Source: Microbacterium laevaniformans
GTDB lineage: Bacteria > Actinomycetota > Actinomycetes > Actinomycetales > Microbacteriaceae
Length of the DNA stretch: 64,000 nucleotides
Direction of reading: 5' to 3'
Assembly: GCF_016907555.1 (NCBI RefSeq)
Contig: NZ_JAFBCE010000001.1
Coordinates: 1,922,001 to 1,986,000 of the forward strand
Shown here: positions 26,700-35,035 of the stretch, piece by piece
How positions within the stretch are numbered: position 1 is the stretch's first letter
Layout: each line of letters starts with the position of its first letter
The notes under the pieces: model-generated
Database searches by the model: none
The model's input: the letters and a program-made list of their open reading frames with translations, nothing else
Told to the model about the DNA's origin: nothing
Translations under genes and position numbers: made by a program

Positions 26700-27063
26700 C
26701 TATTCCTCCTCGTTTCACCACGCCATCCGTGAGCGATGAGCTCACGTCTCACCCTCGGGCTCAGCCGAATAATACCTAGGAGTGACTTCAGATAGCGCTT
26801 CTGCAAGCCGCTCGCTCGACACGGTGCGACGGGACCGCACATCTCCCGTTCGCTCCGACAACCAGCCACCCAGCGCTCGGGCGTGACGCAGTGCGCGGCC
26901 ACGAACGATTGCTGTGAATGCATGCAGAGCCCGTCAGAGCGCTCCATCCGGCGTCCCAGAACGCCAAGAGGGCGCGTTTCGTGAGGCCTGGAGTTCGACG
27001 AGAGATTGAGCAATCTGCTCTCTACCGTCGGGTCGGCAACACGTTGCGAGGATAAAAAAGATG
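26700..27063. other. Gene-free gap between the defence region and tRNA-Arg
   Basis: It holds the ribosome binding site and a possible TATTAT -10 (reverse strand, near 26770-26775) for the small gene at its left. It also holds a short palindrome AGATT-GAGC-AATCT at 27003-27016 and an A-tract (27055-27060) that reads as the T-run after the reverse-strand tRNA. No integrase gene, and no duplicate of the tRNA end, was found by eye. Confidence 0.5.
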
Positions 27064-27135
27064 TGCCCCTGGAGGGATTCGAACCCCCGACCCGCTCCTT
27101 AGGACGGAGTGGCTCTTCCACTGAGCTACAGAGGC
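27064..27135 (-). tRNA. tRNA-Arg (anticodon CCT)
   Basis: On the reverse strand the acceptor arms GCCTCTG and CAGGGGC pair (with one G-T), the D-arm reads AGCTCAGTGGAAGAGC, the anticodon loop GTCCTAA gives CCT, and the T-arm is GGGGGTTCGAATCCCTCC. The discriminator is A; CCA is not encoded. A T-run follows as terminator. The 3' end faces the defence region, a common orientation for island insertion into tRNA genes. Confidence 0.93.
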
Positions 27136-27148
27136 TGGCGCATCGATT

Positions 27149-28294
27149 CTAGCCGGGCGGCGCCGGCGCACCGGCCGCACCGGCTCCATCCAGCGCCCAC
27201 CGCAGGTACGGCGCGAGGTGCGCGGAGTAGGCGACGGTGAGGTGTGTCTGGTCATAGCGGATCGGCAGCGTTCCCGCGAACGCCGGGCACACGTCCTGCC
27301 AGCACGTGAAGGCCAGCGCATCCACCAGGCAATCGCCCGACACCGCCGCGGCGGCCGCCGTCGCCGCCTGCATGTCGCGCCACACCGGCGTGATGCTCGT
27401 CGCGCACGCATACGGCGACCCGACCCGCGTGTAACAGTTGCCGAGCGGCGCGCCCTCCGGCGGCGCCTCGAGGTAGACGATGCGGCCCGGCATCCCATAC
27501 CGCGCCATCTCGGCCGCCTCCGCCGCGATCAGATCTGCCGCGCTCAGGTCACGCCCGTCCGCCGTGCGGCCGAGCGTGTACGCGTTCGAGAGGAGCACCA
27601 TCTCGGGGTGGTCGGCGGCGATCATCGCGGCGACGTCGTCCTTGCGCTGCGTGCACGCCTGCATCACCGCGGGGTCGTCGTTCTGCACGAGCACGTCGGT
27701 GAACCGGCATCCGTAGAGCCCGACCGTGGTGACGCGGATCGCTCCCCCGCTCTGCTCGGCGAGCGCCTTCAGCGCCGGCGCGTACGCCATCGCCGTCGAG
27801 TCGCCCACGAGGTACAGGTGCCGCGGAGCGTCGCCGCTCCCCCACGTGCACGCGGCGGCATCCGGCAGCGGCGTCGGCGCGAAGCAGTCGTGCGCGGGAT
27901 TGGCTCCCGACGACTGCGCCATCACCTCATCGATCGACGGATGCAGACCGGGCCACGCCGTCGCCGACACCGCCGCCGCGAGATCGGCCTGCAGCGCCGC
28001 CGTGGGATCTTCGATCGCGGGCGCCGCCTGGCCCGTTCCCCCGGCCGTCGGCGGCAGCGGCCTCGGCTGCTGCACCTGCACGACGAGCACGACCAGCAAC
28101 GCGGCGGCGACGAGACCGGCGGCAGCCAACGCGACCTGCGTGCGAAAACGCTCCCGCCATGCGGTCATCGGAGCCGCGATCGCCCCAGCCGCGCTGTCCG
28201 CCATCGCGACCGACGGCACTCGCGGCGCCTCCACCACCGGTGCAGCGCTCACAGGCTCAACGGGGACGACCTGCGGAACGGATGCCGCTGCCAC
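27149..28294 (-). pseudogene. SGNH-hydrolase half of an acyltransferase-3/SGNH protein, cut off by an IS3 element
   Basis: The frame holds one membrane helix (VALAAAGLVAAALLVVLVV), a Pro-rich linker and an SGNH domain with block I GDSTAMAY and block V DQTHLT containing the catalytic Asp and His. This is the periplasmic part of OafA/OatA-type O-acetyltransferases. The multi-pass N-terminal half is found at 29666-30913 on the other side of the insertion. The frame is open leftwards from the IS; GTG 28294 could start a separate product with its own membrane anchor, so residual function is possible. Confidence 0.8.
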
Positions 28295-28388
28295 CTCGAC
28301 CGGCTCCGCCGCCGCACTCTGGGGGCTTGACCCCTGATCTTGGACACGCTGATTCCAGCACGATGCTGGGGAAGCGAGAATCTGAGGG

Positions 28389-28718
28389 ATGGCAAGGAAG
28401 AACTACACGGACGAGTTCCGGCAGCGTGCGGTGGATTTGTACGAGTCCACGCCGGGCGCGACGCTGAAAGCGATCGCGGCCGATTTGGGGATCTCCCGTG
28501 GTGCGTTGAAGGAATGGGTCGACAAGCTCGGATCCGGGACCGCTGCGGCCGGTTCGGTGTCGCCGCCGGTGTCGGTGCGGTCGGAGTCGCAGGCGGCGAG
28601 GATCATCCGGTTGGAAGCCGAGTTAGCGGTCTCGAGAGCGGAGCAGGTCAAGCTCGAGACGGAGCGGGACATCCTCCGTCAGGCGGCGAAGTATTTCGCT
28701 GCGGAGACGAACTGGTGA
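28389..28718 (+). CDS. IS3-family transposase OrfA
   Basis: 109 residues: a helix-turn-helix region (YTDEFRQRAVDLY, TLKAIAADLGISRGALKEWV) and a C-terminal leucine-zipper-like coiled coil (IRLEAELAVSRAEQVKLETERDIL). It binds the terminal repeats. Its stop overlaps the OrfB start as GTGA; no A-rich slippery run is visible at the junction, so coupling rather than frameshift fusion may be used. Confidence 0.9.
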   Translation: MARKNYTDEFRQRAVDLYESTPGATLKAIAADLGISRGALKEWVDKLGSGTAAAGSVSPPVSVRSESQAARIIRLEAELAVSRAEQVKLETERDILRQAAKYFAAETNW

Positions 28719-29635
28719 ACCGCTTCCAGTTCGTCGAGGACCACAAGGACGCCTACGGCGTGAAGCGGTTGTGTGAGGTCATCGAGATCGCCCGGTCCTC
28801 GTTCTACGCGTGGCTGGCCGCAGCCCCGGGACGGGCCGCGCGAGCCGCGGACGACGCCCGGTTGGCGGCACGGATCCGGGTGCTGCAGGACCCCGCGCAG
28901 GGTGGTGACCGCGCCTACGGGGCACCGAGGATCACTGCCGACCTCAACGACGGCGTCCCCGCCGCCGGGCGGGTGAATCATAAGCGGGTCGCTCGGGTGA
29001 TGCGGGAACACGCGCTCGCGGGGATCCGACTGCGCCGCCGGGTGAAGACCACGATCCCGGACCAGTCCGGACGGAAGTTCCCCGACCTGGTCGGGCGGGA
29101 CTTCAGCACCGGGGAGCCGAACCGCAGGTATGTCGGCGATATCACCTACCTCCCCATCGCGGACGGCAGCAACCTGTATCTGGCGACCTGCATCGACCTC
29201 GGGTCGCGCAAGCTCGCCGGCTGGCAGGTCGCCGACCACATGCGCACCGAACTCGTCGAAGGCGCTCTCCGCGGCGCGCACCGCGACCGCGGATCGCTGG
29301 CCGGCGCAGTGTTCCACAGCGACCACGGCTCGGTCTACGCGTCGAAAGCCTACGCAGCACTCTGCGAGCAGCTCAAGGTGACCCAGTCCATGGGCGCGGT
29401 GGGCACGAGCGCCGACAACTCGCTGGCCGAGAGCTTCAACGCCGCGCTCAAACGCGAGCTCCTCCAAGGCGCGTCGGCGTTCCCCGATCAAGCCACCGCC
29501 TACCGGGCCGTGTTCCGGTGGACGAACCGATACAACACGCGCCGACGCCACTCCGCGATCGGCCAGATCACCCCGAACAGCTACGAGAACACCTACGCGG
29601 CCGCGAGATCAGCTACCCTCACGGAAGCGGCATAA
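28715..29635 (+). CDS. IS3-family transposase OrfB (integrase catalytic domain)
   Basis: 306 residues from GTG 28715. After an HTH_21 region (YGAPRITADLND, RVNHKRVARVMREH) comes the rve domain with catalytic Asp in GDITYL, Asp in HSDHGSVY and Glu in NSLAESFNA. The end RWTNRYNTRRRHSAIG is typical of the family. All catalytic residues are present, so the element could be active. Confidence 0.92.
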   Translation: MNRFQFVEDHKDAYGVKRLCEVIEIARSSFYAWLAAAPGRAARAADDARLAARIRVLQDPAQGGDRAYGAPRITADLNDGVPAAGRVNHKRVARVMREHALAGIRLRRRVKTTIPDQSGRKFPDLVGRDFSTGEPNRRYVGDITYLPIADGSNLYLATCIDLGSRKLAGWQVADHMRTELVEGALRGAHRDRGSLAGAVFHSDHGSVYASKAYAALCEQLKVTQSMGAVGTSADNSLAESFNAALKRELLQGASAFPDQATAYRAVFRWTNRYNTRRRHSAIGQITPNSYENTYAAARSATLTEAA

Positions 29636-29665
29636 CCGAAATGACACCGTGTCCACGATCCGGGG

Positions 29666-30913
29666 TCAAGGCCCCTGCGCCGCCGTCCGCGGACTGCCCG
29701 GGAAGTAGCGCGTGCCCGGCTGCCACCCCGCGGGACGCCGCGTCGCAATCTCGGGCGTCCGCACGACCGGCACCGCAGGCGCGACCGCGGGCGGTGTGGG
29801 CTCCGCGGCATCCGATGCCTCGACCGCCGGCTCCTCGCCATCGGCCACCGTCGTCGCGGGCACCCGCCCACCCAGGAACGGCGCGTAGCGTAGCGGTTGC
29901 TCGATGATCGCGTACGACGCGAAGCCGACGACGGCGACGATCGCCAAGGTCAGCGGCAGCGACCACGGCGACGCGGGCAGCAGCGCGGCGGCGAACACGA
30001 CCACTGGGAAATGCCACAGATACAGCGAGTACGACGCGTTTCCCACGACCACCGCGACCGGGTTCGTCCACAGGAACAGTGCCCGCGGCGGCGCGGTCAC
30101 GCCGCCGGTCAGCGCGAGCGTCGGCGCCGCCGCCCACGGCCCCGGAAAGCCCACGGCGGTCATGTCGATGAGCACCAGCGACGCCACGATGCCCGCGACA
30201 CCGATCCACGCGAGCAGCGCCCCGAGCGCCGCCGGAAGCCGGCGCAGCAGCGGCACGCCTGCCGCGAGCAGCGCGCCCAGCGCGAACTCCCACGCGCGGG
30301 TCGCCGTCGAGAAGTACGCCGTCGTCGGCGCCGACGACCCCTGCAGCAGCGCCCACCCGAAGGATGCCGCGATCACGACGACCGCCCACCCGGCGGCGAC
30401 CGCGGTAGCCGCCCGACCGCGACGCGCCACGGCGGGAACGAACAGCAGCGACACGATCAGCAGCCCCGGCCAGACGAGGTAGAACTGCTCCTCCACCGAC
30501 AGCGACCAGAAGTTCTGCAGCGGTGAGACGGCATCGCCGGCATGGAAGTAGTCGGTGTCCTGCTGTGTGAACCGCCAGTTGGACACCAGCAGCAGCGCCG
30601 AGATGCCGTCCCACAGAATCTGCTCCGCGCGTGCCCTCCCGAACAGGGCATAGGCGGTGCCGACGACGGCGCCGACCGTGACGAGCGCGGCCGGCACGAG
30701 GCGGCGAGCACGTCTGCCGTAGAACCGTGCCAGGCGGATGCGACCGTCCTTCCGCTGCTCACGCAGCAGCATCCCGGTGATCACGAAGCCCGAGATCACG
30801 AAGAAGACGTCAACACCGGCGACGCCGCCCCGCGGCCAGCCGGCGGCGTGCGCGCCGATGACGGCCAGCACGGCGAGCGCGCGCAGACCCTGGATATCGC
30901 GGCGAAGTGGCAC
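29666..30913 (-). pseudogene. Acyltransferase-3 half of an acyltransferase-3/SGNH protein, interrupted by the IS3 element
   Basis: From GTG 30913 the frame gives the OafA-type start DIQGLRALAVLAVIGAHA, VDVFFVISGFVITGML with the conserved FF-ISGF, the catalytic-His region and FWSLSVEEQFYLVWP, then about ten membrane helices and a long Ala/Pro/Val-rich linker. The last codons and the stop (29666-29668) lie in the IS end. Such proteins O-acetylate cell-wall or surface glycans. By my count, removing the IS plus one GGC copy leaves the two halves one base out of register, so an earlier mutation or a different target duplication must be considered. Confidence 0.82.
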
Positions 30914-30963
30914 GGGAACGCAGTCGTTCTGAAAAAGGGAGAAAGAGGTCGACTCCAGCCTGC

Positions 30964-31074
30964 GGGAGCGCTCTCACCGGGATCACCCGGCAGGTGTCGG
31001 TCGGCAGCGACCCGAACGACGAGGCGTTCATCGGGTGGACGATCGAGACCCGCGGTCTCGCGCTCGCCGACTGA
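30964..31074 (+). pseudogene. Possible C-terminal gene remnant
   Basis: A short open stretch reads VSVGSDPNDEAFIGWTIETR and ends GLALAD before a stop at 31072-31074. The composition is protein-like, but there is no start codon or ribosome binding site. It looks like the tail of a deleted gene of unknown family. Chance cannot be excluded. Confidence 0.3.
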
Positions 31075-31086
31075 CAGCCACGCGCC

Positions 31087-31305
31087 TCACCGGCGATCGG
31101 CCGGATTCGCGACGATCGAGCGCCGCCCGACCGCGAACCAGACGATCGGCCCCATAAGGGGGAACATCAGCGTCACGAGAATCCAGAGCGTCTTCTCCAG
31201 GCTCGTCGCCGCCGACGACGCGATGCTGACCACCGCACCGACGAACAGCGCGATGCCCGCAAGCACCACGATCAAGATCAGGACGTGCCAGCCGGAGAAC
31301 TCCAT
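31087..31305 (-). CDS. PLDc_N-type small membrane protein
   Basis: 72 residues with helix 1 (WHVLILIVVLAGIALFVGAVVSI) and helix 2 (TLWILVTLMFPLMGPIVWFAVG) ending in GRR. This is the phospholipase D/nuclease N-terminal motif found alone in many small actinobacterial proteins. Function unknown. It stands alone between the acyltransferase and a LysR gene. Confidence 0.8.
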   Translation of the reverse strand: MEFSGWHVLILIVVLAGIALFVGAVVSIASSAATSLEKTLWILVTLMFPLMGPIVWFAVGRRSIVANPADRR

Positions 31306-31329
31306 GCCTCCAGCATGCCCCGGCGGTCG

Positions 31330-32232
31330 TCACCGCGCGAGGTCGGCGGCGACATCCACGAGCGCGGCCCGCACGCGGCGCACGGCCGCGCGTGCCAACG
31401 CGTCGGGGCGGGCGAGCACGTCCACGTGACGGCTCAGGGTGACCCCAGCGAGCGGTCGCAGCACCATGCCGTCGGTCGCCAAGGCGCGCGCCGTGAACCT
31501 CGGCATGACGGCGATCGCCGCCCCGGCGCGGACGATCTGCGCGGCAACGAAGAACTCGTTCACCCGGTGGGCGATGACCGGCGGCTCACCGCTCAGCGCA
31601 GCGATCGCCTGCAGCACGCCGGTGAGCGGAAAACCCTCGTGCGTCGAGATCCACGTCTGTCCGCGGAGGGCCACGGGATCGATCCGCTCGGCGGATGCCA
31701 GGGGGTGCGCCGCCGGCAGCGCGACGTCCAGCGGTTCGACGAACAGCGGCGTGACCACCGTTCGCTCGCGCGGCCAATCCGGGTCGTGGGCCAGCCGGTG
31801 CGCGATGACGAGGTCGTGCGCGGCCACGAGTCCGGGAAACTCCTCGCGCGCGACGTCCTCGTCGGTCAGCGCGACGGGTACGCCGTCGAGCGCGGCCAAC
31901 AGGGGGCCGAACAGCGCGACGCCCGCACTGTGGAACGCCGACACGCGCACCGGCGCGGCATCGTGGGCGAGGAACGCTCCGACGCTCTCTCGTGCGAGCA
32001 CGAGCGCCTCGTCGACGCGAGCGCCGGCGGCCGCGAGCGCGCGCCCGGCATCGGTCAGCACCAGCCGACGCCCCTGCTTCACGGTGAGCGGCACGGGAAC
32101 GTCCGCCTGCAGGATCGCGAGCTGCTGCGACACCGCCGACGCGCTGACGTGCAGCGCCGCCGCGACCGCCGACACGCTGCCGCGATCATCCAACTCGCGC
32201 AGCAGGCGCAGGCGCATTGGATCCATAAGCAA
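31330..32232 (-). CDS. LysR-family transcriptional regulator
   Basis: 300 residues: the winged helix-turn-helix at 5-62 (LLRELDDRGSVSAVAAALHVSASAVSQQL) and a periplasmic-binding-like effector domain (LVIAHRLAHDPDWPRERTVV, then QTWISTHEGFPL). It is divergent from an EamA-family exporter with 65 bases between them, the usual layout for a regulator and its target. The effector is unknown; an amino acid or exported metabolite is plausible. Confidence 0.88.
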   Translation of the reverse strand: MLMDPMRLRLLRELDDRGSVSAVAAALHVSASAVSQQLAILQADVPVPLTVKQGRRLVLTDAGRALAAAGARVDEALVLARESVGAFLAHDAAPVRVSAFHSAGVALFGPLLAALDGVPVALTDEDVAREEFPGLVAAHDLVIAHRLAHDPDWPRERTVVTPLFVEPLDVALPAAHPLASAERIDPVALRGQTWISTHEGFPLTGVLQAIAALSGEPPVIAHRVNEFFVAAQIVRAGAAIAVMPRFTARALATDGMVLRPLAGVTLSRHVDVLARPDALARAAVRRVRAALVDVAADLAR

Positions 32233-32297
32233 TCTCTAACACATTGATGAAGACATTGCCCGATGCTCTTCACGACCGTGGCTGTCACGCTGAGCGC

Positions 32298-33299
32298 ATG
32301 ACCCGCCGCTCCGACCTGCTCGTCGACCTCGCCCTCGTCGCGGTCGCCGTCGTCTGGGGGGCGAGCTTCCTCGTCGCCAAAGACCTCATCAGCCTCACCG
32401 GGGTCGCTTCCGCCAATGCGCTACGGTTCCTTGTCGCCGCCGGCGGCGCCGGCATCCTCTGCGCCCTTACCCGGCAGCGCCTCCCCCGCGGGCGCGGGCT
32501 CGTGATCGCGGTGGCCCTGGGCGGCACGCAGGCGGCGGTCATCGGGCTGGAGACCTGGGGCGTGAGCCTCACCTCCGCGACCAACGCGGGCCTGCTCATC
32601 AGCCTCGCCCTCGTCATGACCCCGGCGCTGGAGGGCATCGCGTCACGCGTGTGGCTGCCGCGCTCGTACTTCGTCGCTGCGGTGGCCGCCGTCGTCGGCG
32701 TCGCGCTGCTGGTCTCGGGCAACGGCATCCACCTGCCGACCGCCGGCGACGTGCTCGTCATCGCCGCCGCGGTCGTGCGCGCCGTGCACGTCACCGCCAG
32801 CGGACACCTGACCCGCGGGCGGCGCGACAGCTCGCTCGGCGTGGTCGTCGTGCAGCTCGTGGTCGGCAGCGTCGTGTTCAGCGCGATCGCGGGGCCTTCC
32901 CTGCCGGTCGCGGTCGCGCGACTGGATGCCGCGGCCCTCGCCGACGTGCTGTTTCTCGGACTGCTCTGCTCGGTGTTCGCCTTCGCGGTGCAGCTCTGGG
33001 CGGTGCGGCGCGCGTCGGCCGCGCGCGCGAGCATCCTCATGGGCACCGAACCCGTCTGGGCGCTCGTCGTCGGCGTCGCGGTCGGCGGCGAGGCGATCGG
33101 CCCCGTCGGCGTCGCCGGGGCGGCACTCATCGTCGGCGCGAGCTACGCGGGCCAGGCGATCGAGCGCCGCCACCGCCTGGCCCGACGGGCGTCGGGGCAG
33201 GCCGCGTCAGTGGAACAGGCGACGCCAGACATTCGTGTCGGCGAGGTCGATGAGCTCGTCGCCGCGCCCCGACAGCACGGTGCGCAGCGCCCAGAGTGA
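32298..33299 (+). CDS. EamA-family (DMT) transporter
   Basis: 333 residues from ATG 32298 (MTRRSDLLVDLALVAVAVVWGASFLVAK). Ten membrane helices in two EamA repeats are visible, the second ending VWALVVGVAVGGEAIGPVGVAGAALIVGASY. Members export amino acids or metabolites. The last about 30 residues (after ERRHRLARRASG) are polar and lie opposite the end of poxB: the two stops overlap by 93 bases, so the original stop may have been lost. Confidence 0.85.
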   Translation: MTRRSDLLVDLALVAVAVVWGASFLVAKDLISLTGVASANALRFLVAAGGAGILCALTRQRLPRGRGLVIAVALGGTQAAVIGLETWGVSLTSATNAGLLISLALVMTPALEGIASRVWLPRSYFVAAVAAVVGVALLVSGNGIHLPTAGDVLVIAAAVVRAVHVTASGHLTRGRRDSSLGVVVVQLVVGSVVFSAIAGPSLPVAVARLDAAALADVLFLGLLCSVFAFAVQLWAVRRASAARASILMGTEPVWALVVGVAVGGEAIGPVGVAGAALIVGASYAGQAIERRHRLARRASGQAASVEQATPDIRVGEVDELVAAPRQHGAQRPE

Positions 33300-34946
33300 G
33301 AACCCCTTCGCCTGGGCGAGCGTGATCGACGGCGGCATCGCCAGCTCCTGACGCGCCGTGACCACGTCGACCAGCACCGGCCCGTCGGTCGCGAGCGCCT
33401 GCGCGATCGCTCCGCGCAGCTCGCTGCCCTTCTCCACCCGGATGCCGGTGATGCCCATCGCCTCGGCGATCGCCGCGAAGCTCGGATTGTCGAGCCCCGT
33501 GCCGAAGTTGACGATGCCCGCCGCCTTCATCTCGAGCTCGACGAAGTTGAGCGACGAGTTGTTGAACACGACGATCTTCACCGGCAGGTCGTTCTGGCGG
33601 ATCGACAGCAGATCGCCCAGCAGCATCGCCAGTCCGCCGTCGCCGGCGAGCGCGATCACCTGGCGCGAGCGGTCGACGCCCTGCACCCCGAGCGCCTGCG
33701 GCATCGCGTTGGCCATCGATCCGTGCGCGAACGAGCCGATCAGCCGGCGCGTGCCGTTCATGTGCAGGTAGCGGGCGGCCCAGATCACGGGGCTTCCGAC
33801 GTCGGCGGTGAACACGGCATCCGCGTCGGCGAGCTCATCCAGCACGCGCGCGACGTACTCCGGCCGCACCGGAGCCTTGCCGTCGTCGACGGCCAGGTCG
33901 TCGAGCCGCTCGCGCGTCGTGCGGTAGTGGGCGACGCTGTCGTCCAGATGCTTCGACGAGCGGTCGCCCTGCAGCAGCGGCAGCAGCGCGTTCGCGGTCT
34001 CTTTCACACCGCCGACCAATCCCACGTCGATGGGCGTGCGCCGCCCCAGCTGCTCGCCGCGGATGTCGACCTGGATCACCGTCGCCTTCGAGGGGAAGAA
34101 CTGACGGTACGGAAAATCGGTGCCGAGCATGAGCAGGGTGTCGCACGACTCCATCGCATTGTACCCCGACGAGAAGCCCAGCAGCCCCGTCATGCCCACG
34201 TCATAGGGGTTGTCCCACTCGATGTGCTCCTTGCCGCGCAGGGCGTGCACGATCGGCGCCTGCAGCGTCTCGGCGAGGGCGAGCACCTCGTCATGCGCGC
34301 CCGCGACGCCCGACCCGGCGAGGATCGTCACCTTCTTGGCGTCGTTGAGCGCGGTCGCGGCGGCGGCCAGAGCGGATGCCGAGGGCAGCACCGTCGAGCC
34401 GGCCGTCCGGATCGGGGCCGTCGGCCGCCGGTCGGGCGCGTCGGCGAAGAACACGTCGCCGGGCACGACGACGACCGCGACGCCGCGCCTTTCGACCGCG
34501 GTGCGCATGGCGATCTCCAGCACCCACGGCAGCTGGGCCGGGTCGCTCACCAGCTCGGTGTAGACGCTGCACTCGCGGAAGAGCTCCTGGGGGTGCGTCT
34601 CCTGGAAGTAGGTGCTGCCGATCTCGGCCGACGGGATGTGCGAGGCGATCGCCAGCAGCGGCACGCGGTTGCGGTTGGCGTCGAACAGACCGTTGATGAA
34701 GTGCAGGTTGCCAGGGCCGCACGAGCCCGCGACGACGGCGAGCTCGCCCGTCAGCTCCGCCTCGGCGCCGGCGGCGAAGGCGGCGGCCTCCTCGTGCCGC
34801 ATGTGCATCCAGCGGATCGCATCATCGCCGCCGTCGCGTCGCAGCGCATCGGTGAAGGCGTTGAGCGAGTCGCCGGGAAGACCCCAGATGCGGGTGACGC
34901 CGGCGCGCTTGAGGGTGTCGATGAAGAAGTCTGCAACGTTCGCCAT
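33207..34946 (-). CDS. poxB: Pyruvate dehydrogenase (quinone)/pyruvate oxidase, PoxB-like
   Basis: 579 residues, close to the 572 of Escherichia coli PoxB. The TPP-enzyme layout is clear: N-terminal Pyr domain with the catalytic Glu in MRHEEAAAFAAGAEAELTG, a central FAD-binding domain, and the PP domain with the GDG...N signature (ALAGDGGLAMLLGDL, VVFNNSSLNF). PoxB oxidises pyruvate to acetate and CO2 with quinone as acceptor at the membrane. TAGCGT 7 bases before the ATG suggests a leaderless transcript. It lies 89 bases downstream of an alsR-like gene on the same strand. Confidence 0.9.
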   Translation of the reverse strand: MANVADFFIDTLKRAGVTRIWGLPGDSLNAFTDALRRDGGDDAIRWMHMRHEEAAAFAAGAEAELTGELAVVAGSCGPGNLHFINGLFDANRNRVPLLAIASHIPSAEIGSTYFQETHPQELFRECSVYTELVSDPAQLPWVLEIAMRTAVERRGVAVVVVPGDVFFADAPDRRPTAPIRTAGSTVLPSASALAAAATALNDAKKVTILAGSGVAGAHDEVLALAETLQAPIVHALRGKEHIEWDNPYDVGMTGLLGFSSGYNAMESCDTLLMLGTDFPYRQFFPSKATVIQVDIRGEQLGRRTPIDVGLVGGVKETANALLPLLQGDRSSKHLDDSVAHYRTTRERLDDLAVDDGKAPVRPEYVARVLDELADADAVFTADVGSPVIWAARYLHMNGTRRLIGSFAHGSMANAMPQALGVQGVDRSRQVIALAGDGGLAMLLGDLLSIRQNDLPVKIVVFNNSSLNFVELEMKAAGIVNFGTGLDNPSFAAIAEAMGITGIRVEKGSELRGAIAQALATDGPVLVDVVTARQELAMPPSITLAQAKGFSLWALRTVLSGRGDELIDLADTNVWRRLFH

Positions 34947-34953
34947 GCCCCCA

Positions 34954-34959
34954 ACGCTA
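34954..34959 (-). promoter_or_regulatory. -10 box of poxB (leaderless)
   Basis: TAGCGT on the reverse strand, 7 bases from ATG 34946. Confidence 0.45.
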
Positions 34960-35020
34960 CGCCGCTTGTGCGCGTCACGGGGTTGGACGATCGTCGAGTC
35001 CTGTTCCGTCCCGCTCACCC

Positions 35021-35032
35021 CCGGTCGTTGAG
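35021..35032 (+). repeat. Half copy of a REP-like repeat (CCGGTCGTTGAG)
   Basis: Matches the outer arm of the full repeats at 39452-39493 and 62188-62227; the other arm is missing. It lies just after the alsR stop. Confidence 0.5.
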
Positions 35033-35035
35033 GGG

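Larger units (their letters stand above)
28327..29669 (+). mobile_element. IS3-family insertion sequence
   Basis: Imperfect inverted repeats TTGACCCCTGATCTTGGACACG (left, from 28327) and TTGACCCCGGATCGTGGACACG (read inward from 29669) differ at two positions. GGC lies on both sides (28324-28326 and 29670-29672) as a likely 3-base target duplication. Two overlapping forward genes encode OrfA and OrfB. The element interrupts a reverse-strand acyltransferase gene. The GGATGCC signature common in the flanks is absent inside. Confidence 0.88.

Noticed and set aside
17285..27070. TGTGCCCCT at 17285-17293 and at 27062-27070 (tRNA 3' end) as possible att sites of the defence island
   Set aside because: Only nine identical bases, expected by chance over 10 kb of GC-rich DNA, and no integrase gene is present.
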